Source: Aurantiochytrium sp. KH105 (Eukaryota > Sar > Bigyra > Thraustochytrida > Thraustochytriidae). Taken from it: a stretch of 64,000 bases of DNA. The DNA lies in the NCBI GenBank assembly GCA_003116975.1, contig BGKB01000108.1, positions 62,001 through 126,000 on the forward strand, read 5' to 3'. The notes beneath the pieces were generated by a model. That model did not search any database, was not told where the DNA came from, and saw only the letters and a list, made by a program, of their open reading frames with translations. How positions within the stretch are numbered: the first letter of the stretch is position 1; every line of letters starts with the position of its first letter. A program made the position numbers and the translations under genes. Of this stretch, positions 1-10,862 are shown one piece after another.

Positions 1-3000
1 TCCTGGAGATCTTCCCTTCCTCGCTTCCTTCGTTTCGTGCGCGCGTTGCTGCTTCGTACCGTACGATGGATCGATCCGTCGATCGGTCCTTCGCCATCGT
101 CTGGCGGCGCGGCGGATGTCAGGGGTCGATCGACGGACTCGGGTGGATGGAAGGATCGAGGCAACGGGTCGCTGGCGGTGTTGGCATTCCTCCTCGCCTC
201 CGCGTCTTCCGCGCGTTCATCGCATCCCATCCCGTCCATCCATCCCCCAACGCCGCCTGCAGACAGAGGTGGCGGCAGTGGCGGCCCGCGGGTCGACGAG
301 GGAGGGCGGGAGGGAGGGTTGGAGAGAGGGCGGCGGTGGGGTCCCCGCGCTTGTTCGTGCGCGCGCGAGGGCCAGGGGCGTTCGCGACGGACAAAGAAAG
401 AAAATACGGGCTTGGAGGGAAAACAAGCCAGCAGCTTGGCGTCGAACAGCTGGCCTTTGACCGATCCTCGAGGCGGCCCCGCGCGCGTGTGTTGGACCAA
501 CCCGACCGCTCGCTCCCCTGCCGCGAGAGCTGTCTGAATCTGTCGATCCGCATCCGGGCTCGAGCACGCGGCCGCGCGCGAGCATCAAGCGGCCTCGGCG
601 AGGCGCGGCGCAGGAAAGAAAGCATGAAAGGAAGACGTGCCGCGTGATGAGACACGTCGTGACGTGAAAGACGGACGCCCTGGGTCACTCGGACTCCACT
701 CCTCGGACGAAGCGTCCCCCTCAGCCCGCTTCTCCTTTGACTGTGAGTCCCCCCTCACGTGGGGCCACAGCGTAACTTTCGCGAGCCTTCTTGACCTACC
801 GCAGCTGCGGTGGACGCACGGTCGCTGTGACACTCACATCGCCCGCCAGTTTCGGCCGAGGGAAGCGAGTAGAGAAGCCCAACAAAGGCTTGCGGCCATG
901 GAAAACGATCGTCTGAAGAGTAAGTAGCCCGCGTAGCGAACGCCTGGCGGATCAAAACTTTGCGAGGCGTCCCGTGCTGGCCGTCCCCAGCAATGCGAGT
1001 CACCTGGCTAGTCGCAGTCGCGTGACGCGATCCGCGAGGAATCCGAGTCAACGTTCGGCATCTCAACGACGAGTTTTCTCCCTTCCTGCATTTCGTTTCG
1101 CCGAGCGAAACAACGGCATCCAGCAGGGGCTTGGTTGGGCTCGGGCAATTCGCACCGCGTCGATTCAGCCAGCCAGTCAGCCAGTCAGCCAGCTGCGCAG
1201 CCAGCCAGCTGCGCAGCCAGCCGAACTCTCCGGCCTTCCGAGGCTCTACGTCTCGCTCTACGGGCACGGCCGTCGGACAACTGTGAAGCATTGCGATGCA
1301 TTGCGATGCGATGCGACAGCCGAAAGCCTTGGTTGCTCGTGTCACCCGCCGTCGCACCCACCTTTCCGCGTCAAGAAGCGTCCGGAAGCCCCAAGGCTGC
1401 TCGCAGTTCGTCGCGACGCGTCTCGTCTCGACTCGCCTCGATGCGGCCGAAGTCGCGCTGTCACGGGCGTCTTCAACCAATCGATGGGCTCGTCCAATCA
1501 AGCACGGCGACTTGACGCTCCTCCCTTTTTGTTGCACCTCGACGCTTAGCTGGCAGCCAGCACGAGTTCTGCCAACGTGCGCAAACGATACATAGCACAC
1601 CGCGTTTCAAGGTGATGCTGCACCTTTCTTCCTTCCCTCACTGCGGCAATGCCAATACCGCAGTCGTATCGATCCGAGCCAGCCAGAGATGATTCGTGAT
1701 GCCGAAGGTGTGGCTGATACCGAAGCCAGGACGATTCGAGCCACTCGAGCGGTTTTTTGACGCCTCACCACGCCAGCGGCAGCGGGCGCTTCCGTGCTGC
1801 GTACCAGCTGGCCAAAATCGGCAGGCACTTGCGTCAAAACTGTCGGCTGCATGTCGACTGGTCAACTGATTGATAAGTCGATCGATCGATCAAGGCGCTT
1901 GCTCGCGTGTTCGCTGGCGCTTCGGTTCTTCGAAAGCATCACAATTCCTCGGGGATATGCAGGTCAGTTAGAAACAGCCAGGTTGGGTCTTTCGTTTCTT
2001 TCGTTGGGTCGTCCGCCAGCCAGCCAGCCAGCCAGTCGAAGGCCCGTGGGTTCACAGCAGCCCCATCGGCCACCTGGCTGCGTGCACGCGTACTTAGCTG
2101 CGTAGTAGTTAGTACCTGCCCTCGCTGATATCCCATCGCCCAACTTCTGGAGGCTCGACTCTTCTTGGTCACTCACACGAAGCGAGTCGCAGCGAGGACC
2201 GCCTTCCTGACGGCCGTCAGGAAGCCAGGCGAGTTCCGAGGAATCGCCTCCAGGGCCTGCTGGCCTTGCACGCAAACAGTATCACACCGTCCCCGGCGGG
2301 TCTCCAGTATACTTTGGACCAGCAGGACGAGACGCACGCGAGGCCACCAGGGCTTGCGACGCGTCGCTCATCACGTCCCCGCGTACCGCGCACGGCCTGA
2401 CAATCCACTGCGCAGCAACCGCTCCGACGCAAGGGCGCTCGGTCTTCGATTGGCGCTTGTGAAAAGTCGTCCCACCCCCGTTTTCACTCCCCGCATGAAC
2501 GCTCCTTCTTGACCTCGTTCTTGACACGGACGAAAGACAACACAACGCAGGACATGAACGAAGATAATGACCTCGCTTCTGAGCAACGCAGGCAGACCAA
2601 GAGGCACGACAACGGCGCCGAGGACCTCGAACGCGCGAAGCACGACCAGCCAGCCGGCGAACCCATCGACCGCTCGGCCGGCAGTCAATCGCCTGGCGAG
2701 GCGGAATTCGTTCGAGCCGGGCTGGAACGCCGGCCTTGCACGCGGTCTAGGATGATGGACGGATCAGGCAGGCCGCTGGCAGCCGGGTATACTAGTAGAC
2801 GTCGCGCAGCGTTCGATTGAAATCCAGCCGGTGTCTTTCCCTCGCCTCGAGATCTCCTCGTACAGCAGGCGGGGGTTTGCAGAGTTTAACGACAGGGCGG
2901 TAGGCGTCCTTCCATGCAAACAAAGCAGCTGCGTGCTACTTTGCGTGCGGGGTGGCACCTCAACAGGCGCTCGGCACTGCGGAACGACTGAAGAGACGGA

Positions 3001-3636
3001 CAGCTGCACGGGACCGGCGAGCTGCGACACAAGTTGTCGGCAGAAACCTGAGGACGCGCCGCCGACCAACCGCTACGACTCAGGGACACAATGCGCTTCG
3101 TCGGAATGTTCGGGATCTCGATCGGTCTGCAGAAGATCGCACAAAGCGATCTCGTGCAACGCATAGCGGAGCTGAACGTATGGCCGAACGTTGACGTCAT
3201 CGATTGGAAATGAGCGAGCAAGCTCGAGTCTTTCGGAGCCAAGGTTTCCCGGTCAGGGCGACACGACCACGTGTAGACTGCTCTATTTTTAACTGAGCTT
3301 GAAGATGGACTTGGTCCAGTATGCGCCGTGCTGGACATTGATTGAAAGGTCTGTGTTGCTGAAAGTGAAGAAGATTTCACACGAACATTGCTTGATAACC
3401 TACGCAAGTCGACAAAGGTTTGCTCAAGCTGCAGCGTCAGACTGACGAGCGAAAAACAATTACCTTGTCATTGTCAGCGATGTGCCACAGAAATAAGGTA
3501 TGTAGTGTATTGACTGACATTGAGCTTCTTGCTCGAGATCGGACCTTGCACACCAAAGCATACTCAACTTTGTCTGTCAAAGAGCCAAAGCTGGGCTTGG
3601 GAACGACTTTTGAAAAAGCACAGACTTTTCCGGGTT
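1..3636. other. Intergenic region, no supportable gene
   Basis: Several frames of 100-280 codons are open on both strands, but they overlap each other, show no recognisable domain and follow GC-rich simple sequence. Visible content is short CCAG/CAGC runs (about 1170-1225 and 2020-2036) and TCGATCGATC (about 1877-1890). GC falls after about 3270 towards the duplicated block that follows. Confidence 0.5.
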
Positions 3637-4172
3637 TCACAGAGATCAGTCGTTCTTGCAAGGACGAGGTGTGTGCAGAGGCTAGCCCTGCGTGCAAGCT
3701 TGACTGCCATTGGCAAGAAAAACATAGCTGCTCGTTTGCGCGCAAACACTTTCCAGAGCAATGCAGATTTCAAGAGGCTGTTCGTACCCTAACAAACGGC
3801 GAGGACTGATCCGAATGATTTTTATAAAGGTTTCGATGGCCCCAACAGCCAAGCCCTGTAAATTCTTGGGCGGGCACGTGTTTACCATCCAGATCCTCCT
3901 GCTTTTGCCATAGTCTCACAGAGATCAGTCGTTGTTGCAAGGACGAGGTGTGTGCAGAGGATAGCCCTGCGTGCAAGCTTGACTGCCATTGGCAAGAAGC
4001 AAACATAGCTGCTCGTTTGCGCGCAAACACTTTCCAGAGCAATGCAGATTTCAAGAGGCTGTTCGTACCCTAACAAACGGCGAGGACTGATCCGAATGGT
4101 TTTTTTAAAGGTTTCGATGGCCTCAACAGCCAAACCCTGTAGAATTTTGGGCGGGCACGTGTTTACCATCCA
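3637..4172. repeat. Tandem direct duplication, unit about 255 bp
   Basis: Copy 1 is 3637-3891 and copy 2 is 3916-4172, separated by 24 bp. By eye they differ at about eight substitutions plus a 2-bp indel (roughly 96-97% identical). The indel shifts the reading frame between copies, so neither strand encodes a conserved repeated peptide. The block is lower in GC than its surroundings. No terminal repeats or target-site duplication are apparent. Confidence 0.85.
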
Positions 4173-4655
4173 CATTATCCGGCTGTTTACCATGCAGAAT
4201 AATAGGTAGCCGTCCACACGTCCGTCCCGAATGCGTCACCGACTTCGTCTTCGATGCGCATCGTTGGCTTGCCAGACACACAAGTTGCGCAGATGACCTT
4301 CGAAAAAAGTCTGAGCAAGTTGACCACGCGCAAAATCATCGAGGCTTCTGCGAGGGCTCACTGTCAAGCCCACGGGCAAGGTCCTCCGCCCAACGCAACA
4401 TCGTTCTCCTGCCACCACCTCATCACGCCTTGGCCGAACGAGGGTATAGGTATAGCATGGTCTGGTATAGTACGACACCAGAAGAGCTACGCGAGGAGGA
4501 GCGGCCCGCGCGCGGCGTGCGGGCGGTCGCGCGCGCGCGCGCGCAAGGGCTTATCGAAGGGGCGGAGACGTGCAAGCGCGCGCAGGTGCTGCGCGCCGCT
4601 GTCTAGGTCGCCGCGCAAGTCGCGAGGCGCAAGCGCAGAAAGAGGGCGGCACAAG
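4173..4655. other. Upstream region of the rhomboid-like gene
   Basis: The frame of the downstream gene stays open back to 4254, but this part encodes an Arg/Ala-rich, low-complexity stretch with no domain character. It is more likely 5' untranslated sequence than protein. GGTATAG-type motifs occur three times around 4443-4470 and a (CG)n-rich run at about 4528-4542. A promoter is plausible but not demonstrable from sequence alone. Confidence 0.4.
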
Positions 4656-5951
4656 ATGCTCGAGGCCGCCGACGACGCGGCGTGGGAACCATGGTGGGCA
4701 GAACCTTCGCTGCCGCCAGTGACAGCGGCACTGGTGACGGTATTGATAGCAATCACGGTATTCTTCAACGTACTCGGCGCCTCGGTCGATATGGTCGCGT
4801 GCAGCTATAAGGAGGTGGTCCAGCGGCGCGAGTTCTGGAGGGTGCTGGTGGCGCCTCTTGCGCACAAAGACCCAATCCATCTCATTGTGTCCGTACTTCT
4901 CGTCTGGGACTCGCGAGATGTGGAGCAGTGGATTGGCCCCGCCGCTTACGCTCGCCTTGTCTTCCACTTTGTTCTCATCATTGCGGCTTTGCATCTCGGG
5001 TACGCGCATTTTGATTCTTCGCGTGGACCCGGCGTGCGCCCGAGCCAGACGTGGTCGTGGCACGGAATGTCGGCAGTTGTCTTTGCGCTGCTCATGGCGC
5101 GCTTCGTCTTGCCGTACCTCGAGGAGACCTCTCAAATCACGGTCATGAGTTTTATTCGGGTCCCGGCCCCGTGCGTGTCGGCTCTAGTGGTCATTTTTTA
5201 CTCGGCTGTGGCGCAGCGTCCAGTCACCATGGTGCACGCAATAGGAACGATCGCAGGCGTGCTTTTTGTCGTTGGCGCACTCGACTGGATCACGCCGTAT
5301 CTTAGCTTTTGTGCTCTGCAATGGTGCTGCGTTGCCTTTGTGGCTGGCAGAGGGTTCCCGCCGACCCTCGTGTCCGACGAGGTTGTGGCTCAGCGGCGTA
5401 TCGAAGAGGGCTTTGCTGCGCAAGTTCAACGCCGAAGACGAGAACCTGCGCAAGATGAATCTGCGCAGCNGCAATGGTGCTGCGTTGCCTTTGTGGCTGG
5501 CAGAGGGTTCCCGCCGACCCTCGTGTCCGACGAGGTTGTGGCTCAGCGGCGTATCGAAGAGGGCTTTGCTGCGCAAGTTCAACGCCGAAGACGAGAACCT
5601 GCGCAAGATGAAACTGCGCAGCATGATGAGAATGCTAGTGCGCCCGAAGACTTGGAGGCTGGCGTCCCAGCCGGCGCCTCTGTAGATGACAACGAGCTCG
5701 ATTATTTGATGGAGATGCGTATTGACATTCCCGAGCGCTTGCGGCAACCAAGTCGCCCCCCAAGCGAGGTTCACGATGACAGTAGCAGGAATCGAGGGAC
5801 GCGCGCAAGTCGATCGGCAAATGATGCAAGGGCACAAAGAGGTCTTCCTCCCGGCGTGGCCGGTCTGTTGGCAAGCGTAGTCCGAGCAAGGGCAAATGAA
5901 CAAAATCGCAATGATGTCAGAGGTGTTGAGGAAAGGGGCGTTCATTTTTGA
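4656..5951 (+). CDS. Rhomboid-like intramembrane protease family protein (contains assembly gap/duplication)
   Basis: Predicted polytopic membrane protein, 431 codons as sequenced, starting at the ATG at 4656 just before the first hydrophobic segment. About seven membrane spans lie between residues 18 and 225, followed by a hydrophilic, Arg/Glu-rich tail. Rhomboid hallmarks are a Trp-Arg motif (FWRVL, about residue 60), a conserved His (H75, DPIHL), the serine motif GMSA in span 4 (S139) and a histidine in span 6 (H194, VHAIG) that would complete the Ser-His dyad. Two positions are atypical: GMSA instead of GxSG, and Ser instead of the usual oxyanion Asn four residues after H75. Residues 222-272 are repeated around an undetermined base at 5470, so the true protein may be about 380 residues. 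Rhomboids cut or bind membrane proteins within the bilayer; whether this one is active is unproven. It could be an inactive rhomboid or derlin-like relative. Confidence 0.7.
   Translation: MLEAADDAAWEPWWAEPSLPPVTAALVTVLIAITVFFNVLGASVDMVACSYKEVVQRREFWRVLVAPLAHKDPIHLIVSVLLVWDSRDVEQWIGPAAYARLVFHFVLIIAALHLGYAHFDSSRGPGVRPSQTWSWHGMSAVVFALLMARFVLPYLEETSQITVMSFIRVPAPCVSALVVIFYSAVAQRPVTMVHAIGTIAGVLFVVGALDWITPYLSFCALQWCCVAFVAGRGFPPTLVSDEVVAQRRIEEGFAAQVQRRRREPAQDESAQXQWCCVAFVAGRGFPPTLVSDEVVAQRRIEEGFAAQVQRRRREPAQDETAQHDENASAPEDLEAGVPAGASVDDNELDYLMEMRIDIPERLRQPSRPPSEVHDDSSRNRGTRASRSANDARAQRGLPPGVAGLLASVVRARANEQNRNDVRGVEERGVHF
5318..5622. repeat. 152-bp direct duplication around a single N (probable assembly artefact)
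   Basis: Bases 5318-5469 and 5471-5622 are the same 152 bp with one mismatch (T versus A, nine bases before the copy end), separated only by the N at 5470. The arrangement (152+1=153) keeps the rhomboid-like reading frame open. Near-identical ends joined by one N are typical of two contig ends that overlap but were not merged. A true in-frame duplication of the last membrane span and tail start is the alternative. Confidence 0.85.
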
Positions 5952-6433
5952 AATGCGAAAGGAAAGGTCCTAATGTGTATACGTTTATAGCCAATCAGTC
6001 AGCCAATCTTTTCTCCGCGAGGAGAACTATGAAGCGTAAGTAAGCTTTGCTGCGGCGGGGAAAAAAGAACGCAGCTTATTTGGTCAAGCCGATAGAATGA
6101 GTATGATTGCTTGTATTTTTTTTCTTCTGGAAATCTATCTAAAGCTTTGATCGATGTACAACGCACAGAGCAGCTCTGCTGCGCTGGTCCTTGCGTTATC
6201 CTTGTCTCTTGATTTCGAAGTTCGTCACGCTTGCCTCAAGAGGAAGCAATCCCTGTGAAAACTACGGCAGCAGAGAATATATCTGGGATACGTATACTCA
6301 CATACGTGGCAGGCATGGGTCAATCTTGAAGAGAAAAAGAGAGTGTATGAGAGAACAAACCTGAGAGCTTTGCGAAGAGAAAATAAAGAAGAAGAAGGTG
6401 AAGAAGGCTATGAAAGAAAAGAACCCTCGCTCT
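5952..6433. other. Convergent 3' region between rhomboid-like gene and Sam50
   Basis: AT-richer 482-bp spacer between two genes pointing at each other, so it should hold both 3' untranslated regions and polyadenylation signals. Purine-rich stretches (about 6330-6425) and a T-run near 6117-6123 are visible. No open frame with protein character was seen. Confidence 0.55.
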
Positions 6434-7885
6434 TTAGGTAAAGTCAACGCCCAGACCTAGCTGGAAGCGCTTTTGCTGGTCGCGCGAGTTGGCACGAAGC
6501 ACAAAGGAGTAGTTGGCCTCAATGCGACCAACAGCAGTAGGAAAGACAATACCGGCACCCACGGCAGCGCGCATGCCGTGCACGAGAGAGCGAAACGAGG
6601 TTTCCCATGCGCAAAGATTGCCAGCGTTGGCGTAAAGGTGGCAACGAACGCCCGCAGCGTGCAAGAGTCCGTGCGGAAAGGGAAGCGTGAGGTTCGTACC
6701 GAGACGCCAGGTCGCATCGCCACCAAGAGAGTCTCCGCCCTGGGCGCCAGGCCGATTCGGCGAGGTGCGAGGCCCTGCGCCCTTGTGGTTGAAGCCACGC
6801 AGATCGAGAGGGCCACCGAGCCAGAAGCGATCGCAAATGTGAGTGCTTGCACCGACGCCAGGCAACTTGTCGGGTGAGGCGCTACGCGGTGTGGCGAGGG
6901 GGCATAATACGCCTGCCTGAAAGGTGAAGCCAAGCGCGATGCCCGAGATGACGTCGGCAAAGAGCGGGAGGAACTGCTGCACCTTGATCTCGCCTTTGGC
7001 AAAATGAGCGTCACCGCCCATGCCCGCAAACTCGGTACGAAACTGCAGAAACGAACCCCGGGAAGGCCCGAAAGGGTTGTCCCGGCGATCCTGCGTAAAG
7101 GTGTAAAAGATGCTGTTCTTGAGGCTGGGTTTGGCCTGCGCCAAAATGAGCCCCGAGGCAGCAAACTCGTACTGATTGCTGGCACTCCGCACGGGCATGA
7201 CGTCGCGCCAAAAGCATCCAGCACCAATTTCATGTCGTCCGCTGTTGTGACGCAAGACCGCCTGGGCTCCTTGGATCTTTTCGTCATAGGACGAGTAAAT
7301 GGCGCGACTGACGGTACTATGTGACGCAGAGACATCGAGTGAGGCGTTGAGGCCACGGAAGCGCGGCTTTTGCACCTCGAGGCGCGCCGAGGCGCTGCTC
7401 TTGGTTCCGTAGGACCACGCGGCGTTGATTTTCTCCGTGTATCCGACGGGATTATTGAGTGAGAGCGCCGTCTCGACGCCGCCTTCCGAGCCGGTGCCCT
7501 GGACGTACGTTTCGGCCTTGAGTTGCACCATGCGCTTTTCGCGGACCTTGACGGTGATGTCGGTGAGTTCTGCCTGGCCGGGACGTCCACGTTTCTTGCG
7601 CCTGTTGGCAGCCACGTCGCAGTAGACCTCGACGAACTCGAAGGAGTCCACCTCCTTGAGCGATTTGAGCGCGTTCATGATCCCGGTGCTCACCTCGCGC
7701 ACGGTGCGCCCGCGCCGCGCCTCGGCGAGCTCCGCGTCGATCACGCTGCGCCTCGTCCGCGAGAGGCCCACGACGTTCACGCGCCTGATGCGCAGCGGCA
7801 CGGAGAAGATCGGGTCATCCAGCCCGACGTACTGGCCCGCTGCGCCGGCCTCCGCCGCCGCGTCTTCCGCGTGCCCCATCATCGT
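6434..7885 (-). CDS. SAM50: Sam50/Omp85-family mitochondrial outer-membrane beta-barrel insertase
   Basis: Core of the sorting and assembly machinery, which inserts beta-barrel proteins into the mitochondrial outer membrane. From the chosen ATG at 7885 the protein is 483 residues, within the usual 470-485 of Sam50. A single POTRA-like domain (about residues 28-105, beginning with RIRRVNVVGLSR) precedes an Omp85 barrel (about 145-483). The barrel carries the L6-loop signature FWLGGPLDLRGF (coded at about 6790-6836), and the C-terminal strand GLGVDFT resembles a beta-signal. The frame runs upstream to an ATG at 7990, but those residues are an Ala-rich translation of a CAGC-type repeat, and Sam50 proteins do not need a presequence. 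Convergent with the rhomboid-like gene. Confidence 0.9.
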   Translation of the reverse strand, partial: TMMGHAEDAAAEAGAAGQYVGLDDPIFSVPLRIRRVNVVGLSRTRRSVIDAELAEARRGRTVREVSTGIMNALKSLKEVDSFEFVEVYCDVAANRRKKRGRPGQAELTDITVKVREKRMVQLKAETYVQGTGSEGGVETALSLNNPVGYTEKINAAWSYGTKSSASARLEVQKPRFRGLNASLDVSASHSTVSRAIYSSYDEKIQGAQAVLRHNSGRHEIGAGCFWRDVMPVRSASNQYEFAASGLILAQAKPSLKNSIFYTFTQDRRDNPFGPSRGSFLQFRTEFAGMGGDAHFAKGEIKVQQFLPLFADVISGIALGFTFQAGVLCPLATPRSASPDKLPGVGASTHICDRFWLGGPLDLRGFNHKGAGPRTSPNRPGAQGGDSLGGDATWRLGTNLTLPFPHGLLHAAGVRCHLYANAGNLCAWETSFRSLVHGMRAAVGAGIVFPTAVGRIEANYSFVLRANSRDQQKRFQLGLGVDFT

Positions 7886-9000
7886 CCCCTCCGCCAGAGA
7901 TCTGCGCGCCCGCCCGCGTGCCGCCTCGCCGCGACGCAGCCACGCAAGCTCGACTGCAGCAGCTGCAGCGGCAGCCCCAGCCCTTATCATTATCACTCAC
8001 TCCCTCATCAGGCAGACAGGCCTCTCGGAGAGCCAAGCACTGACACAGTGATGCATGCGACTGCACAGTGGCAGGCAGGCAGGCAGGCCTAAAGGCCTAA
8101 TGGCTATGCACCAGAGTCGCCATGGTCGAGGAGGTGTGCGAGTAGAACAGGCTGACTGAGCCTTGGCCTCCTTCAAGTTGGCGAGGCCCAAGTCTCGAGG
8201 GCAGGGAGCGAGGACAGGATATGACGCGACAAGACTTGGGCAAAGATGCCCCAAATCTTGATGCGTCTCTGGTGGATGATGAAGAAGGCGAATATCGGAC
8301 TCACTGTGGATCGATCGCAACATCAGAGATGCTTGCTTGCGGGCTGGCACTTGACCGCGAATGAGAAATTGTCACAACCGCAGCCGACAACGAAGACAGT
8401 TGGGTCTGTTGAACGGGAAGTCACGTCTGTCGGAGTAAAAGGCAGAGAGAGAAAGGGACTTCTCGCTCGAAGCAGCGCCAATCGATTTTTTTTTCGCTTC
8501 GCAGTTGCCGTCATTGTTTTGGTTATCTTTCCTGCCTCTATTTTGCGTTCGTGCCATTCTCAATGCTTTTCATGAGTACTCCCGAATGGCATGGAAAGAT
8601 GTCCAAAATGAAGGACGGCCGACGCGAGTTCTCATCCCCTTCGTCTCCGAGATGAGCCAAGAATTATCCGCGGATTACTCAATCAGAATCTCCTTGCAAC
8701 AAGTAACATCACATGACATCCCATGACCACCACATGCCATCGCACATCAGCCCACGCTTCCAGCGTTCGAGTTGGCCTCGCAATACTCCCATGAGATACT
8801 AGTAGCAGTAGGTGTCTTGGCATCGATCGGCCACAGTGAGCCGTAGCCTACGGGAGCACACTGCCAAGGCTTTCTAGAATTTTAACGATACACCACTCTC
8901 TCTCGGCACTGGAGCCGGGCTTGAACAAGCTTTTCGCGACCCACCGCACCCGAGTCACGTCCATGCATCCGCCGCACATCCATCCACCCCGAACTATCGC

Positions 9001-9052
9001 GCCAGCCAGCCAGCCAGCCAGCCAGCCACCCAGCCACCCAGCCAGCCATCCC
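9001..9052. repeat. CCAG tetranucleotide array
   Basis: A run of CCAG units interrupted by CCAC variants near its end, directly readable in the sequence. The same unit recurs at about 1185, 2024, 10576 and 21785, making it one of the most common simple repeats in the window. Confidence 0.85.
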
Positions 9053-9372
9053 ACTCGTCAGCTCAGCCCGCCATGCCCACCACACCAGACGCCATGACCG
9101 AAGCAAGACCCCTGCGGCCCATTCCATCATCAAGATTGTTCGTTCGTTCAGTCGGTCGGTCGGTCGCTGCTGGTCGGTGGCTCTCGGCCGACTGCCTGGC
9201 TCGCTCAAGACTCCCTTGGTCAGCGAATCCGCAGCGCCATTCGGCATCCCGGCGTCGCCGGCATCGTCGGCAGCGGCGGCTGGGCCTCACCTCACATTCG
9301 TCGAGCCCGGTCTCCCAGCGCGAGAAACGCCACCCCGCCCCGAGGGAAAATGACAGGCTGCTGCCCTTCACG

Positions 9373-9408
9373 TTCTGCGTGCGTGCGCATTTCTGCGTGC
9401 GTGCGCAT
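9373..9408. repeat. 18-bp tandem duplication
   Basis: Two identical 18-bp units, 9373-9390 and 9391-9408, each containing GCGTGCGTGCGC. No coding role is apparent. Confidence 0.8.
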
Positions 9409-9934
9409 TCATGCCAGCCGAGTGACTGCGCGCTCCGGGACGCAACCGAGTCGTCGAGATTGATATTGCCTCGCCGCGTCGACACGACTGCGGCAGCATT
9501 TTGCTGGTTGCTGTTGCTACCAATGGTCCATAGTCGTCCGCTCGGCAGCACAGTGCGGCTTTCTTTACAAATTACTGTCCCTCGCTGCACAGTTTGTCGC
9601 CACCATTCAGGGTCACGCAAGTTCGGCGGCCGAGCTGCGACTGGCGCGTCGTCTTGAAGCGAAGAGGCGGCACGCTGCATGCTGATGCATGCAAGCAACT
9701 GCAACAAGCAAGCAAGCGAGCAAGCAGCACTGCAAGTTCGTGGCGAGATAGAAGGTCTTTTAGACACGGTGGCGAAACATGGTACGTCCACAAGGGTTTT
9801 TATGACCCCGCATCGACTGCGCATCCGTGCATATGGCGGATGAAGCGGGCGAGATTCGCGCAGCGGCGCGGCGGCGACCTTTGCAGCCGCTGCTGCCGCT
9901 GCGGCGAAGTCGCGTTCGGCCAGAAGGTTTGCAC

Positions 9935-9962
9935 GAAGAAGAAGAAGAAGAAGAAGAAGAAG
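9935..9962. repeat. GAA trinucleotide array
   Basis: About nine consecutive GAA units followed by degenerate GTAGAA units to about 9972. It creates a spurious poly-Leu/Phe frame on the opposite strand. Confidence 0.8.
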
Positions 9963-10862
9963 TAGAAGTAGAAGAGTAAAAGCCAAAGAACAAGAAAAGG
10001 GAGAAGAAAAGCATAGCAAGAAGCAAAGAAGCTGGTAGCTAGCTGTCTCTCTCGCCTTGGTCTCTCGGCTTCTCCTTGCTTCCGGCTCCGAATCAAGGAC
10101 TGTCGGCAGCTCAGCGGTGCGTGGCGGGAACGGTCCTCGCGACGAGACCGACCTGCCTGGCTGGCTGGCCGGCCGCATCTATGCTGAGCACGTCTCGAGA
10201 CAGGCCTCTCGCGTGGCGGGCTGCAGCCGCACGGCACGGGGCTTTTCCTCCGAGCCTGCGTGGTTAAAGCAAAGCTTTTCGGGTTCTTGATGGCAGCGGG
10301 GCCCCCCGTTGGTTCTTGTATCGACCTGTCTTCCGCAGATGCTTTCAACTTACTTACTACCAATACTAAACTTGTATCTCTAAAACCTCTACAAAAATGT
10401 TTCTGGAGCCGCGCTCTGCGGGGCCAGGGGAAGTGGACTGTGTCCCGCGGCGCGCGCTGTAGACCTTCGGGAAATCGCGGGCGTATACTCGTGTGAGGCG
10501 CGCGCCGGCCGCGACACGGTCTGTCTTGGCGGCAGTCCCGAATCAAAGGCAACTCGCAGCTCGACTCCGCGACCATTCAGCCAGCCAGCCAGCCAGCCAG
10601 CCAGAAGCCGCGGCGACCGAGTCCGCGGCGCGTGAGGCCGCGTCGCGCTGCATCGCCGGCAAGCACCCAAGCGAGCGAGCAAGCAGAGGGCGCGAGCTCA
10701 GTACTTGGACGCATCTCATCATCCGTCCCCGGCCAGGCCTGTCCAGACCTGCGTGCGTGCGTGCGTGCGTGTGCGTGTCCCTGGCGCGCAGGCAGAGATA
10801 GGTTTGCCCGCGACCGTGAGAGGGGAGGCAGCGGCTGACCGGGGGATTGGGAAAAGCAGAGG

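Larger units (their letters stand above)
7886..10862. other. Intergenic region, repeat-rich, no supportable gene
   Basis: Nearly 3 kb upstream of Sam50 (-) and the SYLF gene (+), which diverge from it, so both promoters should lie here. It contains GCAG runs (about 8070-8090), a CCAG array (9001-9052), an 18-bp tandem pair (9373-9408), a GAA array (9935-9962), a second CCAG run (about 10576-10602) and GCGT repeats (about 10750-10772). The longest open frame, over 1.1 kb on the minus strand, is partly a poly-Leu translation of the GAA array and is not credible as a gene. Confidence 0.55.

Noticed and set aside
755-1600. 281-codon minus-strand frame
   Set aside because: No domain; includes a translated CAGC repeat; overlapping plus-strand frames are equally long.
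3192-3199. TGACGTCA, a CRE-type palindrome
   Set aside because: One perfect 8-mer is expected by chance in about 65 kb, and there is no gene it clearly serves.
3091-3213. 40-codon plus-strand frame beginning MRFVGMFGIS
   Set aside because: Composition looks protein-like (amphipathic helix), but it is short, isolated and without a recognisable relative. It could be a fragment of a spliced or decayed gene; not enough support to call.
9063-10178. 371-codon minus-strand frame
   Set aside because: Contains a poly-Leu run from the GAA array and CGGT repeats; no conserved motif, and overlapping frames are equally open.
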